From Candidatus Alistipes excrementipullorum (GTDB taxonomy: Bacteria > Bacteroidota > Bacteroidia > Bacteroidales > Rikenellaceae): a stretch of 6,495 bases of DNA. Below, piece after piece: positions 1 to 6,085 of the stretch (its first letter is position 1; each line of letters begins with the position of its first letter). Where the stretch lies: NCBI GenBank assembly GCA_019113665.1, contig DXGW01000052.1, positions 1-6,495 on the forward strand, read 5' to 3'. A program made the position numbers and the translations under genes. The notes below the pieces were generated by a model. The model had not been told where the DNA came from, did not search any database, and saw only the letters and a list, made by a program, of their open reading frames with translations.

Positions 1-97
1 ATCGACCCGTGCCGTCGAGAAACACCTGCAGAACTCCATCAACGAATACCGCCGCCATTTCGGTTTCAACAAACGCAGCAACACCAAGCTGTCGTAA
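1..97 (+). CDS. C-terminal end of a probable ECF-type RNA polymerase sigma factor (partial)
   Basis: Reading from base 2, 31 codons run to TAA at 95-97; the 5' part lies outside the window. The visible peptide begins STRAVEKHLQNSINEYRRHF and ends in a short basic tail (NKRSNTKLS). A Ser-x-x-(A/T)-V-E-K-H stretch followed by an amphipathic helix is typical of the recognition helix in sigma-70 region 4 of the extracytoplasmic-function sigma factors that are numerous in Bacteroidetes. LuxR-type helix-turn-helix domains have a similar TVEKH motif, so a response regulator is the main alternative. In Bacteroidetes such sigma genes often precede a FecR-type anti-sigma gene; none follows here, because the next gene is an epimerase after a 197-base gap. 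The sigma assignment rests on only about 30 residues. Confidence 0.6.
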   Translation, partial: STRAVEKHLQNSINEYRRHFGFNKRSNTKLS

Positions 98-106
98 GGA
101 CCCATT

Positions 107-128
107 CAGCCGGCGCCGACTGTTTTCC
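107..128 (+). terminator. possible weak intrinsic terminator after the sigma-factor-like gene
   Basis: CAGCCG, loop GCGC, then CGACTG (107-122) forms a short GC-rich hairpin with one C-A mismatch, followed by TTTTCCC. It starts ten bases after the stop codon. The stem is short and the T-run is brief and interrupted, so this is a candidate only. Confidence 0.35.
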
Positions 129-264
129 CGATTTTCAACATACAGGCCGATATTGCCCACCGGCTCTCACGTTTCAATCACAAAAGGAGGATTTTTGCCG
201 ATAAAATCCCGCCAAAATGTTCTATTAGTCGTATCGGAATGATGGAAAAGGCGAAAAATATGAC

Positions 265-272
265 TACATTTG
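265..272 (+). promoter_or_regulatory. -7 promoter box for the epimerase-kinase operon
   Basis: TACATTTG fits the Bacteroidetes primary sigma -7 consensus TAnnTTTG exactly and lies 22 bases upstream of the epimerase start, implying a very short leader. No TTTG-like -33 element is visible about 20 bases upstream (the sequence there is GAATGATGGA), so the promoter is weak or needs help. The TTTG of the box is inside a perfect inverted repeat ATTTGC-CGCC-GCAAAT (268-283), which could be an operator or simply part of the initiation region. Confidence 0.5.
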
Positions 273-294
273 CCGCCGCAAATCAATCTTGTAA

Positions 295-1779
295 ATGGCG
301 AAAAAACGAATAATGCTTACCGGCTCCACAGGCGTCATGGGGTCGGCCGGACTGAAAGAACTGCTGTTGCGCAATGACAGGTTCGACCTGACGCTTCTGG
401 TACGCAAATCATGGAAAAACAGGCGGTTGATGGCCAAATACGCCTCGGCCGAAAACATAAGGATAGTATGGGGCGACCTTCTCAACTATGAGGACGTTCT
501 GGCAGCCGTCGACGGGGCCGACTACGTGCTCCACGTCGGAGGAATGGTGTCGCCGCTGGCCGACCGTTACCCGGCCGAGACCTTGAAGGTCAACATCACC
601 GCAGCCGAGAACATCGTCAGGGCCGTCAAGGCACAACCCGACCCCGACAGGATAAAGGTTGTCTACATAGGCAGCGTTGCCCAGACCGGCGACCGCAGAG
701 CTCCGGTACACTGGGGCCGTACGGGTGACCCCATATGTCCGTCGATATACGACTATTACGCCGTGTCGAAATGCACTGCAGAGCGCATAATCGCCGAATC
801 CGGGCTGAAATACTGGGTGAGCCTGCGCCAGTCTGGCATTCTCTACCCCGGTATCATGAAGAAGGTTGACCCCATCATGTTCCACATACCCAACCAGGGT
901 GTTTTGGAATGGGCAACGGTCGAGGATTCGGGCGTTCTGCTGGCCAACGTCTGTGAAGACGATGTGCCGGAAAGTTTCTGGAACAGGTTCTACAACATAG
1001 GCAGCGGTGAACAGTACCGGCTGACCAACTACGAATTCGAAAAGGCGATGATGAAGTGCATGTCATGCCCGCCGCCCGACAAGGTTTTCAAGGCGGAGTG
1101 GTTCGCGCTGCGCAACTTCCACGGACAATGGTACCTCGACTCCGACCGACTCGACGACATTCTGCACTTCCGCCGTAACATTCCGCTTGCGGAGTATCTC
1201 GCCGGATTGCGTCGTCACCAGCCTTGGTATTATGCGCTCACACCGATGGTCCCGGCCTTTGTCATGCGCGCCTTCATGCGCCTGCTCGCTCATGACCGCA
1301 GGCGCGGCCCGATGAACTGGATCCGGAACAACGACCGGAAACATGTAGCCGCATTCTTCGGGTCCATGGAGGAGTGGCGGAACTCCCCGTCATGGGAGGG
1401 AATCGAAAATGTCCGTCTTTCCGGCCGGGAAGAGGCCGTTGTGCTCGACCACGGTTACGACGAATCGAAGCCTTTGTCAGAGCTCGGCATCGACGACATG
1501 CACAAAGCCGCCGCATTCCGCGGTGGAAAATGTCTTTCCAGGCAAATGGAGCATGGAGACATGCGTACGCCGCTCGAATGGGAGTGCCGATGCGGACACC
1601 GTTTCAAGGCCACGCCCACACTGGTACTGCTCGGCGGACACTGGTGTCCGAAATGTGCCCCGACGCCATGGAACTACGACGACGAAGCCCGGCACAGCCC
1701 CTTCTTTGCACAAATCTGGGCACCGCTGCACAGGCCCGACGAAAACAATCTCTACGACGAACCGGCCGTAGACGAATAA
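295..1779 (+). CDS. extended SDR NAD(P)-dependent epimerase/reductase with C-terminal cysteine-rich knuckle
   Basis: A 494-residue cytoplasmic protein. The N-terminal ~300 residues form an NAD-dependent epimerase/dehydratase (extended SDR) Rossmann domain: dinucleotide-binding TGSTGVMG at residues 9-16, acidic turn GDL at 60-62, active-site serine region YIGSVAQTG (124-132) and the catalytic pair Tyr155-x3-Lys159 in YAVSK. The fold and catalysis are well supported, but the substrate is not; the sequence is not close enough to GalE to call it UDP-galactose epimerase. Residues ~300-425 are a linker I do not recognise. Residues 429-454 read W-E-C-R-C-G-H ... W-C-P-K-C, giving Cys431, Cys433, His435, Cys451 and Cys454, which resembles a zinc ribbon or treble clef. 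This makes the protein much longer than the usual 300-350 residue SDR. The start is fixed by an in-frame TAA directly before the ATG; there is no Shine-Dalgarno. The kinase gene follows after 13 bases, suggesting an operon. Confidence 0.85.
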   Translation: MAKKRIMLTGSTGVMGSAGLKELLLRNDRFDLTLLVRKSWKNRRLMAKYASAENIRIVWGDLLNYEDVLAAVDGADYVLHVGGMVSPLADRYPAETLKVNITAAENIVRAVKAQPDPDRIKVVYIGSVAQTGDRRAPVHWGRTGDPICPSIYDYYAVSKCTAERIIAESGLKYWVSLRQSGILYPGIMKKVDPIMFHIPNQGVLEWATVEDSGVLLANVCEDDVPESFWNRFYNIGSGEQYRLTNYEFEKAMMKCMSCPPPDKVFKAEWFALRNFHGQWYLDSDRLDDILHFRRNIPLAEYLAGLRRHQPWYYALTPMVPAFVMRAFMRLLAHDRRRGPMNWIRNNDRKHVAAFFGSMEEWRNSPSWEGIENVRLSGREEAVVLDHGYDESKPLSELGIDDMHKAAAFRGGKCLSRQMEHGDMRTPLEWECRCGHRFKATPTLVLLGGHWCPKCAPTPWNYDDEARHSPFFAQIWAPLHRPDENNLYDEPAVDE

Positions 1780-1792
1780 AAATATATAGGTT

Positions 1793-2653
1793 ATGAAAAA
1801 ACCGATTGTAATAGGTGTCGGGGAGTTCCTGTGGGACATGCTGCCCGACGGTAAGAAGGCCGGCGGAGCCCCGGTGAATTTCGCATATCACGCATCGCAG
1901 AACGGAGCCGAAGGTTGGGCTGTCAGCGCCGTCGGCAAGGACGGTCTCGGCGAGGAGCTCGTCGCGGCAGCCGAGGCCCACGGCATAAACCTGCAGGTCG
2001 AGAAGATTGACAAACCGACAGGGACCGTCAATGTCACGCTGCACAACGGTTCACCAGAATACGACATTTGCAGGGGTGTGGCATGGGATTACATACCGCT
2101 GACCGAAAAATCGCTCGCACTCGCACGTTCGGCCGGTGCCATCAGTTTCGGTACGCTGGCACAACGCAATGATGTATCACGTGCGACAATCGAAAAACTG
2201 GTCGAAGCCGTACCGGACGACGCCCTGCGCATATTCGACATCAACCTGCGCATGGACTTCTACTCCGAACAGATGATACGCCGGTCGCTCGAAATGGCAA
2301 ACGTACTGAAGATAAACGACGAGGAACTGGAGATCGTAAAGGCGATGTTCGGACTTGGAGGAGAGGGCACAGCCGCGTCATGTCACCGGCTGATCGAGAA
2401 CTTCGGCCTCAAGATGCTCGTACTTACCGGAGGCAGCGTCTTCAGTTCGATATATACGCTTGAAGGTGTTTCGACACTGCCCACACCCAAAGTCAATGTC
2501 ATTGATTCCGTAGGTGCAGGCGACTCGTTCTCCGGAGCCCTCACGGGAGCGCTGCTCGCAGGCAAAAGCATTGCCGAGGCACACCGCATCGCCGTTGACA
2601 CGGCCGCATACGTATGTACCTGCTCGGGAGCCTGGACCCCGCCAAGAAAATAG
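1793..2653 (+). CDS. PfkB-family carbohydrate kinase, probable fructokinase
   Basis: A 286-residue cytoplasmic sugar kinase of the ribokinase/PfkB family, transferring phosphate from ATP to a sugar hydroxyl. Sequence signs: an N-terminal strand then GEFLWDMLP (10-18) and GGAPVNFAYHAS (24-35), the sugar-contacting segment typical of bacterial fructokinases; FDINLR (148-153); KINDEE (173-178); LVLTGG (209-214); and the anion-hole/catalytic motif DSVGAGDSFSGAL (238-250), with Asp244 as the expected catalytic base. The GGAPxNFA and DxNLR variants favour fructokinase over ribokinase, 2-keto-3-deoxygluconate kinase or adenosine kinase, but substrate is an inference. It ends CSGAWTPPRK, slightly short but within the family range, so I see no truncation. 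An in-frame TAG sits 6 bases before the ATG and there is no clear Shine-Dalgarno. It probably shares the epimerase transcript. Confidence 0.88.
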   Translation: MKKPIVIGVGEFLWDMLPDGKKAGGAPVNFAYHASQNGAEGWAVSAVGKDGLGEELVAAAEAHGINLQVEKIDKPTGTVNVTLHNGSPEYDICRGVAWDYIPLTEKSLALARSAGAISFGTLAQRNDVSRATIEKLVEAVPDDALRIFDINLRMDFYSEQMIRRSLEMANVLKINDEELEIVKAMFGLGGEGTAASCHRLIENFGLKMLVLTGGSVFSSIYTLEGVSTLPTPKVNVIDSVGAGDSFSGALTGALLAGKSIAEAHRIAVDTAAYVCTCSGAWTPPRK

Positions 2654-2808
2654 CACTACAACGTGCAATAGCTCGTTTAAGGTATGGCGAATCTCCAATC
2701 GCGGACGAATATCGAAGTTGCGTGGAGACATTGACGGCCCGCTCCGGACATAATTTTATCATAATCGTACATATCCGGGACAATCGGGTTCATTTTTTAC
2801 CTTTTGCC

Positions 2809-2839
2809 TTGCGGCAATGTGACCTATTGGGTATCTTTG
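2809..2839 (+). promoter_or_regulatory. Bacteroidetes-type promoter of the GH27 gene
   Basis: The -7 box TATCTTTG (2832-2839) matches TAnnTTTG exactly. A -33 TTG lies at 2809-2811, leaving a 20-base spacer, which is in the expected range. Initiation would fall near 2845, giving a leader of about 25 bases before the ATG at 2870. The -33 TTG forms part of the loop of a small perfect inverted repeat, TTGCC-TTGC-GGCAA (2804-2817), a possible operator. The presence of this promoter argues that the glycosidase is transcribed independently of the kinase. Confidence 0.65.
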
Positions 2840-2869
2840 TTTACAACCACATGCCAAAACGCATCTATT

Positions 2870-4471
2870 ATGAAGAACTTCAAGGTCACAACTCTGGCAG
2901 GACTCGCCGCCGCACTTTTTTGTATTACGGCAATCGAAGGTTACACGCAAACGGCACAACCCGACATGTCGCAATACATACTTACGCCGAAACCCGCGGA
3001 TACGCCGCGCATAAACGGGGCACGCGTGTTCGGTGTACGTCCCGGATCGGAATTCATGTTCACGGTAGCCGCTACGGGAAAGCGCCCGATGAAGTTCGAA
3101 GCCGAAGGCCTTCCGAAAGGTTTGAAACTCGACCCTGAAACAGGCCGCATCACCGGCCGCATAAAAAAAGAGGGTGAATACACCGTGCGGCTGACAGCCA
3201 CGAATGCCCTCGGCAGCAATGAACGCGATCTGCGTATCGTCGTCGGCGACCGCATAGCCCTCACGCCCCCAATGGGCTGGAACAGCTGGAACTGCTGGGG
3301 GCCGAATGTCAGTCAGGACAAGGTGGTCGAGGCCGCAAGGGCAATGGTCGAATCGGGATTGATAAACCACGGCTGGACATACATAAACATAGACGATGCA
3401 TGGCAGGGCAAGCGCGGCAGGAACGGCGCCATACAGCCCAATATGAAATTTCCCGACATGAAGGCCATGGCCGACGACATACATGCCCTCGGTCTCAAGT
3501 TAGGCATCTATTCGACTCCGTGGATAGGAACGTACGCCGGACATATCGGCTGCTATGCCGAAACCCCCGAAGGCACATACGGCTGGATCGAGGCCGGCAA
3601 GCATGACGAAAACTATTTCATTTCAGATCCGGAGGGGAAAATAAATAGGTACACCAACTACCACCACGGGGAGTACTCGTTTGTCGAGGCCGACGTGCGC
3701 CAGTGGGCCGAATGGGGTGTCGACTACCTAAAGTACGACTGGTATCCCAACACCTGTTATCATGCAAAGGAGATGCACGACGCCCTGCGCAAAATCGACC
3801 GGGACATCGTATTGAGCCTGTCGGCCGACTCGCCGTACGCCGATGCCCCGGTATGGGCCCGTTATGCCAACTGCTGGCGTACAACTGGCGACATTCGCGA
3901 CACGTGGGCAAGCATCAGACACATATGGTCCCTGCAGGACAAGTGGGCTGCGTTCAAACGCCCGGGCAACTGGCCCGATGCCGACATGCTGGTTGTCGGG
4001 CAGGTCGGTGGCGCCTGGGGCGAACCGCTGCACTATACGAAACTCACGGCCGACGAACAGTACACCCACATTTCGTTATGGTCGCTGCTGGCGTCGCCCA
4101 TGCTCATAGGGTGCGACATGGCACAGATGGACGATTTCACATTGAGCCTGCTCACGAACGATGAGGTAAACGACATCAATCAGGACCCTCTCGGACTGCA
4201 GGCCAGGCCGATATGGGAAAACGGCGACCTGGTAATCTATGTCAAGCACCTCGAAGACGGATCGATGGCCGTCGGACTGTTCAACCGCGGCGAACAGGAG
4301 ACGGACATGGAAGTTACACTGCAACAACTCGGATTGCGCGGCGAACAGACCGTACGGGACCTGTGGAGACAAAAAGACCTGACGAAAACCAGTGACAAAT
4401 TCGCGGCAAAGGTTGCACCGCACGGTGTAGTACTGGTGAAATTCTACCCTGGCAACAGCCGCGAACGATAA
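2870..4471 (+). CDS. secreted GH27 glycoside hydrolase, probable alpha-galactosidase, with N-terminal Ig-like domain
   Basis: A 533-residue exported retaining glycosidase, expected to release terminal galactose (or a related sugar) from alpha-linked oligosaccharides in the periplasm or at the surface. Residues 1-~27 look like a signal peptide (basic Lys2/Lys5, hydrophobic 7-20); the Cys18 context LFC is not a lipobox. Residues ~39-125 form a putative Ig domain (He_PIG type: LPKGLKLDPETGRITG, then GEYTVRLTATN). The GH27 barrel begins at TPPMGWNSWNCWG (132-144), then YINIDDAWQG (171-180), YLKYDWYPN with the expected nucleophile Asp290, and CWRTTGDIRDTW with the expected acid/base Asp341. Residues ~430-527 are the C-terminal beta-sandwich. 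The human enzyme's substrate-defining Cys-Glu-Trp segment aligns with SLSADSP (316-322), so alpha-galactosidase, alpha-N-acetylgalactosaminidase or beta-L-arabinopyranosidase activity is possible. The start at 2870 is preferred over in-frame ATG 2804, which lies upstream of the predicted -7 box and would spoil the signal peptide. Confidence 0.88.
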   Translation: MKNFKVTTLAGLAAALFCITAIEGYTQTAQPDMSQYILTPKPADTPRINGARVFGVRPGSEFMFTVAATGKRPMKFEAEGLPKGLKLDPETGRITGRIKKEGEYTVRLTATNALGSNERDLRIVVGDRIALTPPMGWNSWNCWGPNVSQDKVVEAARAMVESGLINHGWTYINIDDAWQGKRGRNGAIQPNMKFPDMKAMADDIHALGLKLGIYSTPWIGTYAGHIGCYAETPEGTYGWIEAGKHDENYFISDPEGKINRYTNYHHGEYSFVEADVRQWAEWGVDYLKYDWYPNTCYHAKEMHDALRKIDRDIVLSLSADSPYADAPVWARYANCWRTTGDIRDTWASIRHIWSLQDKWAAFKRPGNWPDADMLVVGQVGGAWGEPLHYTKLTADEQYTHISLWSLLASPMLIGCDMAQMDDFTLSLLTNDEVNDINQDPLGLQARPIWENGDLVIYVKHLEDGSMAVGLFNRGEQETDMEVTLQQLGLRGEQTVRDLWRQKDLTKTSDKFAAKVAPHGVVLVKFYPGNSRER

Positions 4472-4493
4472 CGGCTGCGAAACCATGCACAAC

Positions 4494-4531
4494 AGGCTGA
4501 TACCGTTTCCAGGTATCAGCCTTAATTTTTT
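4494..4531 (+). terminator. intrinsic terminator of the GH27 gene
   Basis: A perfect 11-bp stem, AGGCTGATACC (4494-4504) with GGTATCAGCCT (4512-4522), encloses loop GTTTCCA and is followed by TAATTTTTT. It begins 22 bases after the GH27 stop and separates this gene from the fimbrillin gene. Confidence 0.9.
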
Positions 4532-4585
4532 ACTCCGCGGCACAGAATTTGCTCCTTTCGGCAAAAACCGAAAAGAACAAATCCT

Positions 4586-5560
4586 ATGAAATCGACCATT
4601 CTACCCATTATTTTCACGATCGTGACGGCTGCATGCACGCTTCTCTGCGGCTGTTCGAAGACTTCGATCATCATCGAAAGCGTCGAATCTTCAAACGGCT
4701 CTTCCGGGAGCAACGACAGCGACAATTCAGGCGATACGGATACCGGCGGCTCCAATCTTGTCGGGTTCCATGCTACGCTTGAGAGCCTCAACATGACTCG
4801 TTCGATGTCCCCGATAGCCGCCAATACACTCGTAACGATATATGCCTTCCACGGCGGTACCGACAACGCATCGAGCACAGCCCCTATGGCCCGGGGGAAT
4901 TATGTGGCACAGCAGGCCGGCATGCTTTCGGGCGTCTCCAACTACAAAATGTATCTCAGCAACGGACTCTTCGACTTTTATGCCGTGTCAACCAACTCGT
5001 CGAACAGGCCGCCGGTCTTCTCCAACGGTGTATCCAGCGTCCTTCAGAACGGGGTCGACTACCTGTGGTGGGGGTGTGCCAATTACGAGATAAACAGCTC
5101 GCAGGTTACCGTTCCCATCGTTTTCAACCATTCATGCGCACAGATAGTCATAGAACTGACAGCCGGCACGGGCATAGTGTTGCAACAGATTGTTTCGGCG
5201 ACCATCACACCTCCACAAACAGGTGCCACAATGGACCTCACGACAGGAGTCATAACCCCTGCAACCGAATACGGCACTACCCCCGTATCAATGGGTGTAA
5301 ACGGATTGACGGCACAATACACGATGCTGCCACTGCAAACATCATCGCCCATGACATTGACCCTGTCGATCAATCTCAATTACGACCCCACGCCGCACCA
5401 GTATTCCGTGGACGTACCTGTACCCGACGGCGGACTGCAGGCCGGCAATTCGTATCTCTACCAGGCCGTCATCGATGCCAACACGGTTACGTTCCCGTCG
5501 GTAGGCGTCACGGACTGGGTCACGGTAGACGAAACTGGCAATCCGTTATATCCGCACTAA
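4586..5560 (+). CDS. fimbrillin-family (Mfa-like) surface lipoprotein
   Basis: A 324-residue exported lipoprotein resembling the fimbrillin A/Mfa-like subunits and accessory proteins of Bacteroidales type V pili. The signal sequence has Lys2, a hydrophobic core at 5-20 and a lipobox Leu-Cys-Gly-Cys with acylation expected at Cys23. Residues ~34-56 are a Ser/Gly/Asp/Asn-rich, likely flexible linker. The family signs are an N-terminal strand with Thr-Arg (residues 71-72), LVTIYAF (82-88), a mid-domain PIVFNHSCAQIVIEL (177-191) matching the usual F-x-H-x-x-(A/S)-x-I pattern, and a C-terminal GLQAGNSYLYQAVIDANTV (283-301) followed by a conserved Trp311 (VTDW). In type V pilins, protease cleavage after an Arg or Lys in the first strand exposes the groove for strand exchange; Arg72 is a reasonable candidate. 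No other pilus gene is adjacent, so whether this is a stalk, tip or orphan adhesin is open. There is no clear promoter match or Shine-Dalgarno; terminators flank it on both sides, so it is probably monocistronic. Confidence 0.8.
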   Translation: MKSTILPIIFTIVTAACTLLCGCSKTSIIIESVESSNGSSGSNDSDNSGDTDTGGSNLVGFHATLESLNMTRSMSPIAANTLVTIYAFHGGTDNASSTAPMARGNYVAQQAGMLSGVSNYKMYLSNGLFDFYAVSTNSSNRPPVFSNGVSSVLQNGVDYLWWGCANYEINSSQVTVPIVFNHSCAQIVIELTAGTGIVLQQIVSATITPPQTGATMDLTTGVITPATEYGTTPVSMGVNGLTAQYTMLPLQTSSPMTLTLSINLNYDPTPHQYSVDVPVPDGGLQAGNSYLYQAVIDANTVTFPSVGVTDWVTVDETGNPLYPH

Positions 5561-5578
5561 TATTATTTCGGCTACACA

Positions 5579-5613
5579 CAAAATGGCCTCCGGACAATTC
5601 GGAGGCCATTTTG
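5579..5613 (+). terminator. strong intrinsic terminator after the fimbrillin gene
   Basis: A perfect 14-bp stem, CAAAATGGCCTCCG (5579-5592) with CGGAGGCCATTTTG (5600-5613), has loop GACAATT and a built-in T-run on its 3' side. The matching A-run on the 5' side means it could also act on the opposite strand. It starts 18 bases after the fimbrillin stop. Confidence 0.9.
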
Positions 5614-5715
5614 CCGCAAATATGCACAGCCCTCATTTCATAAATTTTGCCTATAGTGCTCTATTTATTGAAATTAATTGTTATATTGTGGCGAAAACAG
5701 TTCCGCGCGGCTGCC

Positions 5716-5745
5716 GGGAACCGGACTCACTGCGGTTCTGTTCCC
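5716..5745 (+). promoter_or_regulatory. imperfect leader hairpin upstream of the unknown gene pair
   Basis: GGGAAC (5716-5721) pairs with GTTCCC (5740-5745). After one C-U mismatch, the stem can continue through 5723-5727 with 5734-5738 using two G-U pairs, leaving a six-base loop. An alternative inner pairing is GAACCG (5718-5723) with CGGTTC (5733-5738). There is no T-run after it, so it is not an ordinary terminator. It lies 28 bases before the start of the next gene and probably in its leader; whether it regulates anything is unknown. Confidence 0.35.
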
Positions 5746-5773
5746 TTAACCTTAACCCTACATAACTGCACGC

Positions 5774-6085
5774 ATGACACGAAAACTCAAAGTCACCTAT
5801 TCCCGCAGCAACGAATGCGAAGTGACCGGCAAGGTCAGCTCCAACGACGAACATGCCGTCATCGAACTTGACGGTGCAACCGTCGGAGACAGGATATTCC
5901 CGCAAAGCGATATCGAATGGCTGGACGGCAATCTCAAACTCGAACGGATAACCCCTGACGGAGTTGTAATTGCTACCAAGGGCCAGACATACATTGTCAC
6001 CGAAGGTGACCCGTACCGTACGGGCACATATACGCTCGACGGCAGGCACAACTGGCGGTACACGTTCGAAATAACCGACGAATGA
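5774..6085 (+). CDS. small hypothetical protein, predicted beta-rich
   Basis: A 103-residue protein I do not recognise. It has no signal peptide, membrane segment or cysteine cluster, so it is probably cytoplasmic. It begins with a basic MTRKLK and then alternates short hydrophobic, beta-prone segments (KVTYS 6-10, AVIELDG 28-34, IEWLDGNLKLERI 47-59, GVVIAT 63-68, TYIVTEGD 72-79, WRYTFEI 94-100) with Gly/Asp/Asn turns, which suggests a small beta barrel or sandwich. The start is supported by an in-frame TAA 21 bases upstream (5753-5755) and the absence of a closer alternative. The 3' end overlaps the next gene by four bases (ATGA), a sign of translational coupling, so the two products likely work together. 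Composition matches the neighbouring genes, with no sign of recent transfer. Confidence 0.7.
   Translation: MTRKLKVTYSRSNECEVTGKVSSNDEHAVIELDGATVGDRIFPQSDIEWLDGNLKLERITPDGVVIATKGQTYIVTEGDPYRTGTYTLDGRHNWRYTFEITDE

Noticed and set aside
2600..2700. Frameshift or truncation at the kinase C terminus
   Set aside because: The protein keeps all motifs and ends in the usual C-terminal helix region at a normal length; the downstream frames show no continuing kinase sequence.
2804..2869. In-frame upstream ATG at 2804 as start of the GH27 gene
   Set aside because: It lies ahead of the predicted -7 box at 2832-2839, so it would not be on the transcript, and it would put 22 non-signal-like residues before a good signal peptide.
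2614..3138. Plus-strand open frame of 174 codons bridging the kinase-GH27 gap
   Set aside because: It starts inside the kinase gene and ends inside the GH27 gene in another frame, crosses the promoter, and has an arginine/histidine-rich, shadow-like composition.
2759..3484. Long open frame on the minus strand (241 codons) opposite the GH27 gene
   Set aside because: It covers the promoter and the first part of a clear enzyme gene, shows no recognisable domain, and is typical of antisense frames opposite GC-rich coding DNA. The same holds for minus-strand frames at 409-885, 1604-2044 and 4076-4564.
1793..4471. Polysaccharide utilisation locus
   Set aside because: No SusC/SusD pair, hybrid sensor or further glycosidase is visible; one kinase and one GH27 gene are not enough.
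4652..4690. Bacteroidetes lipoprotein surface-export signal after Cys23
   Set aside because: The residues right after the cysteine are Ser-Lys-Thr-Ser-Ile and lack the acidic cluster expected of that signal; the acidic residues come later in the linker.
5700..5760. tRNA remnant or attachment site
   Set aside because: The GGGAACCGGACTCACTGC stretch looked tRNA-like at first glance, but there is no GTTCGAATC-type T arm, no cloverleaf on either strand and no direct repeat elsewhere in the window.
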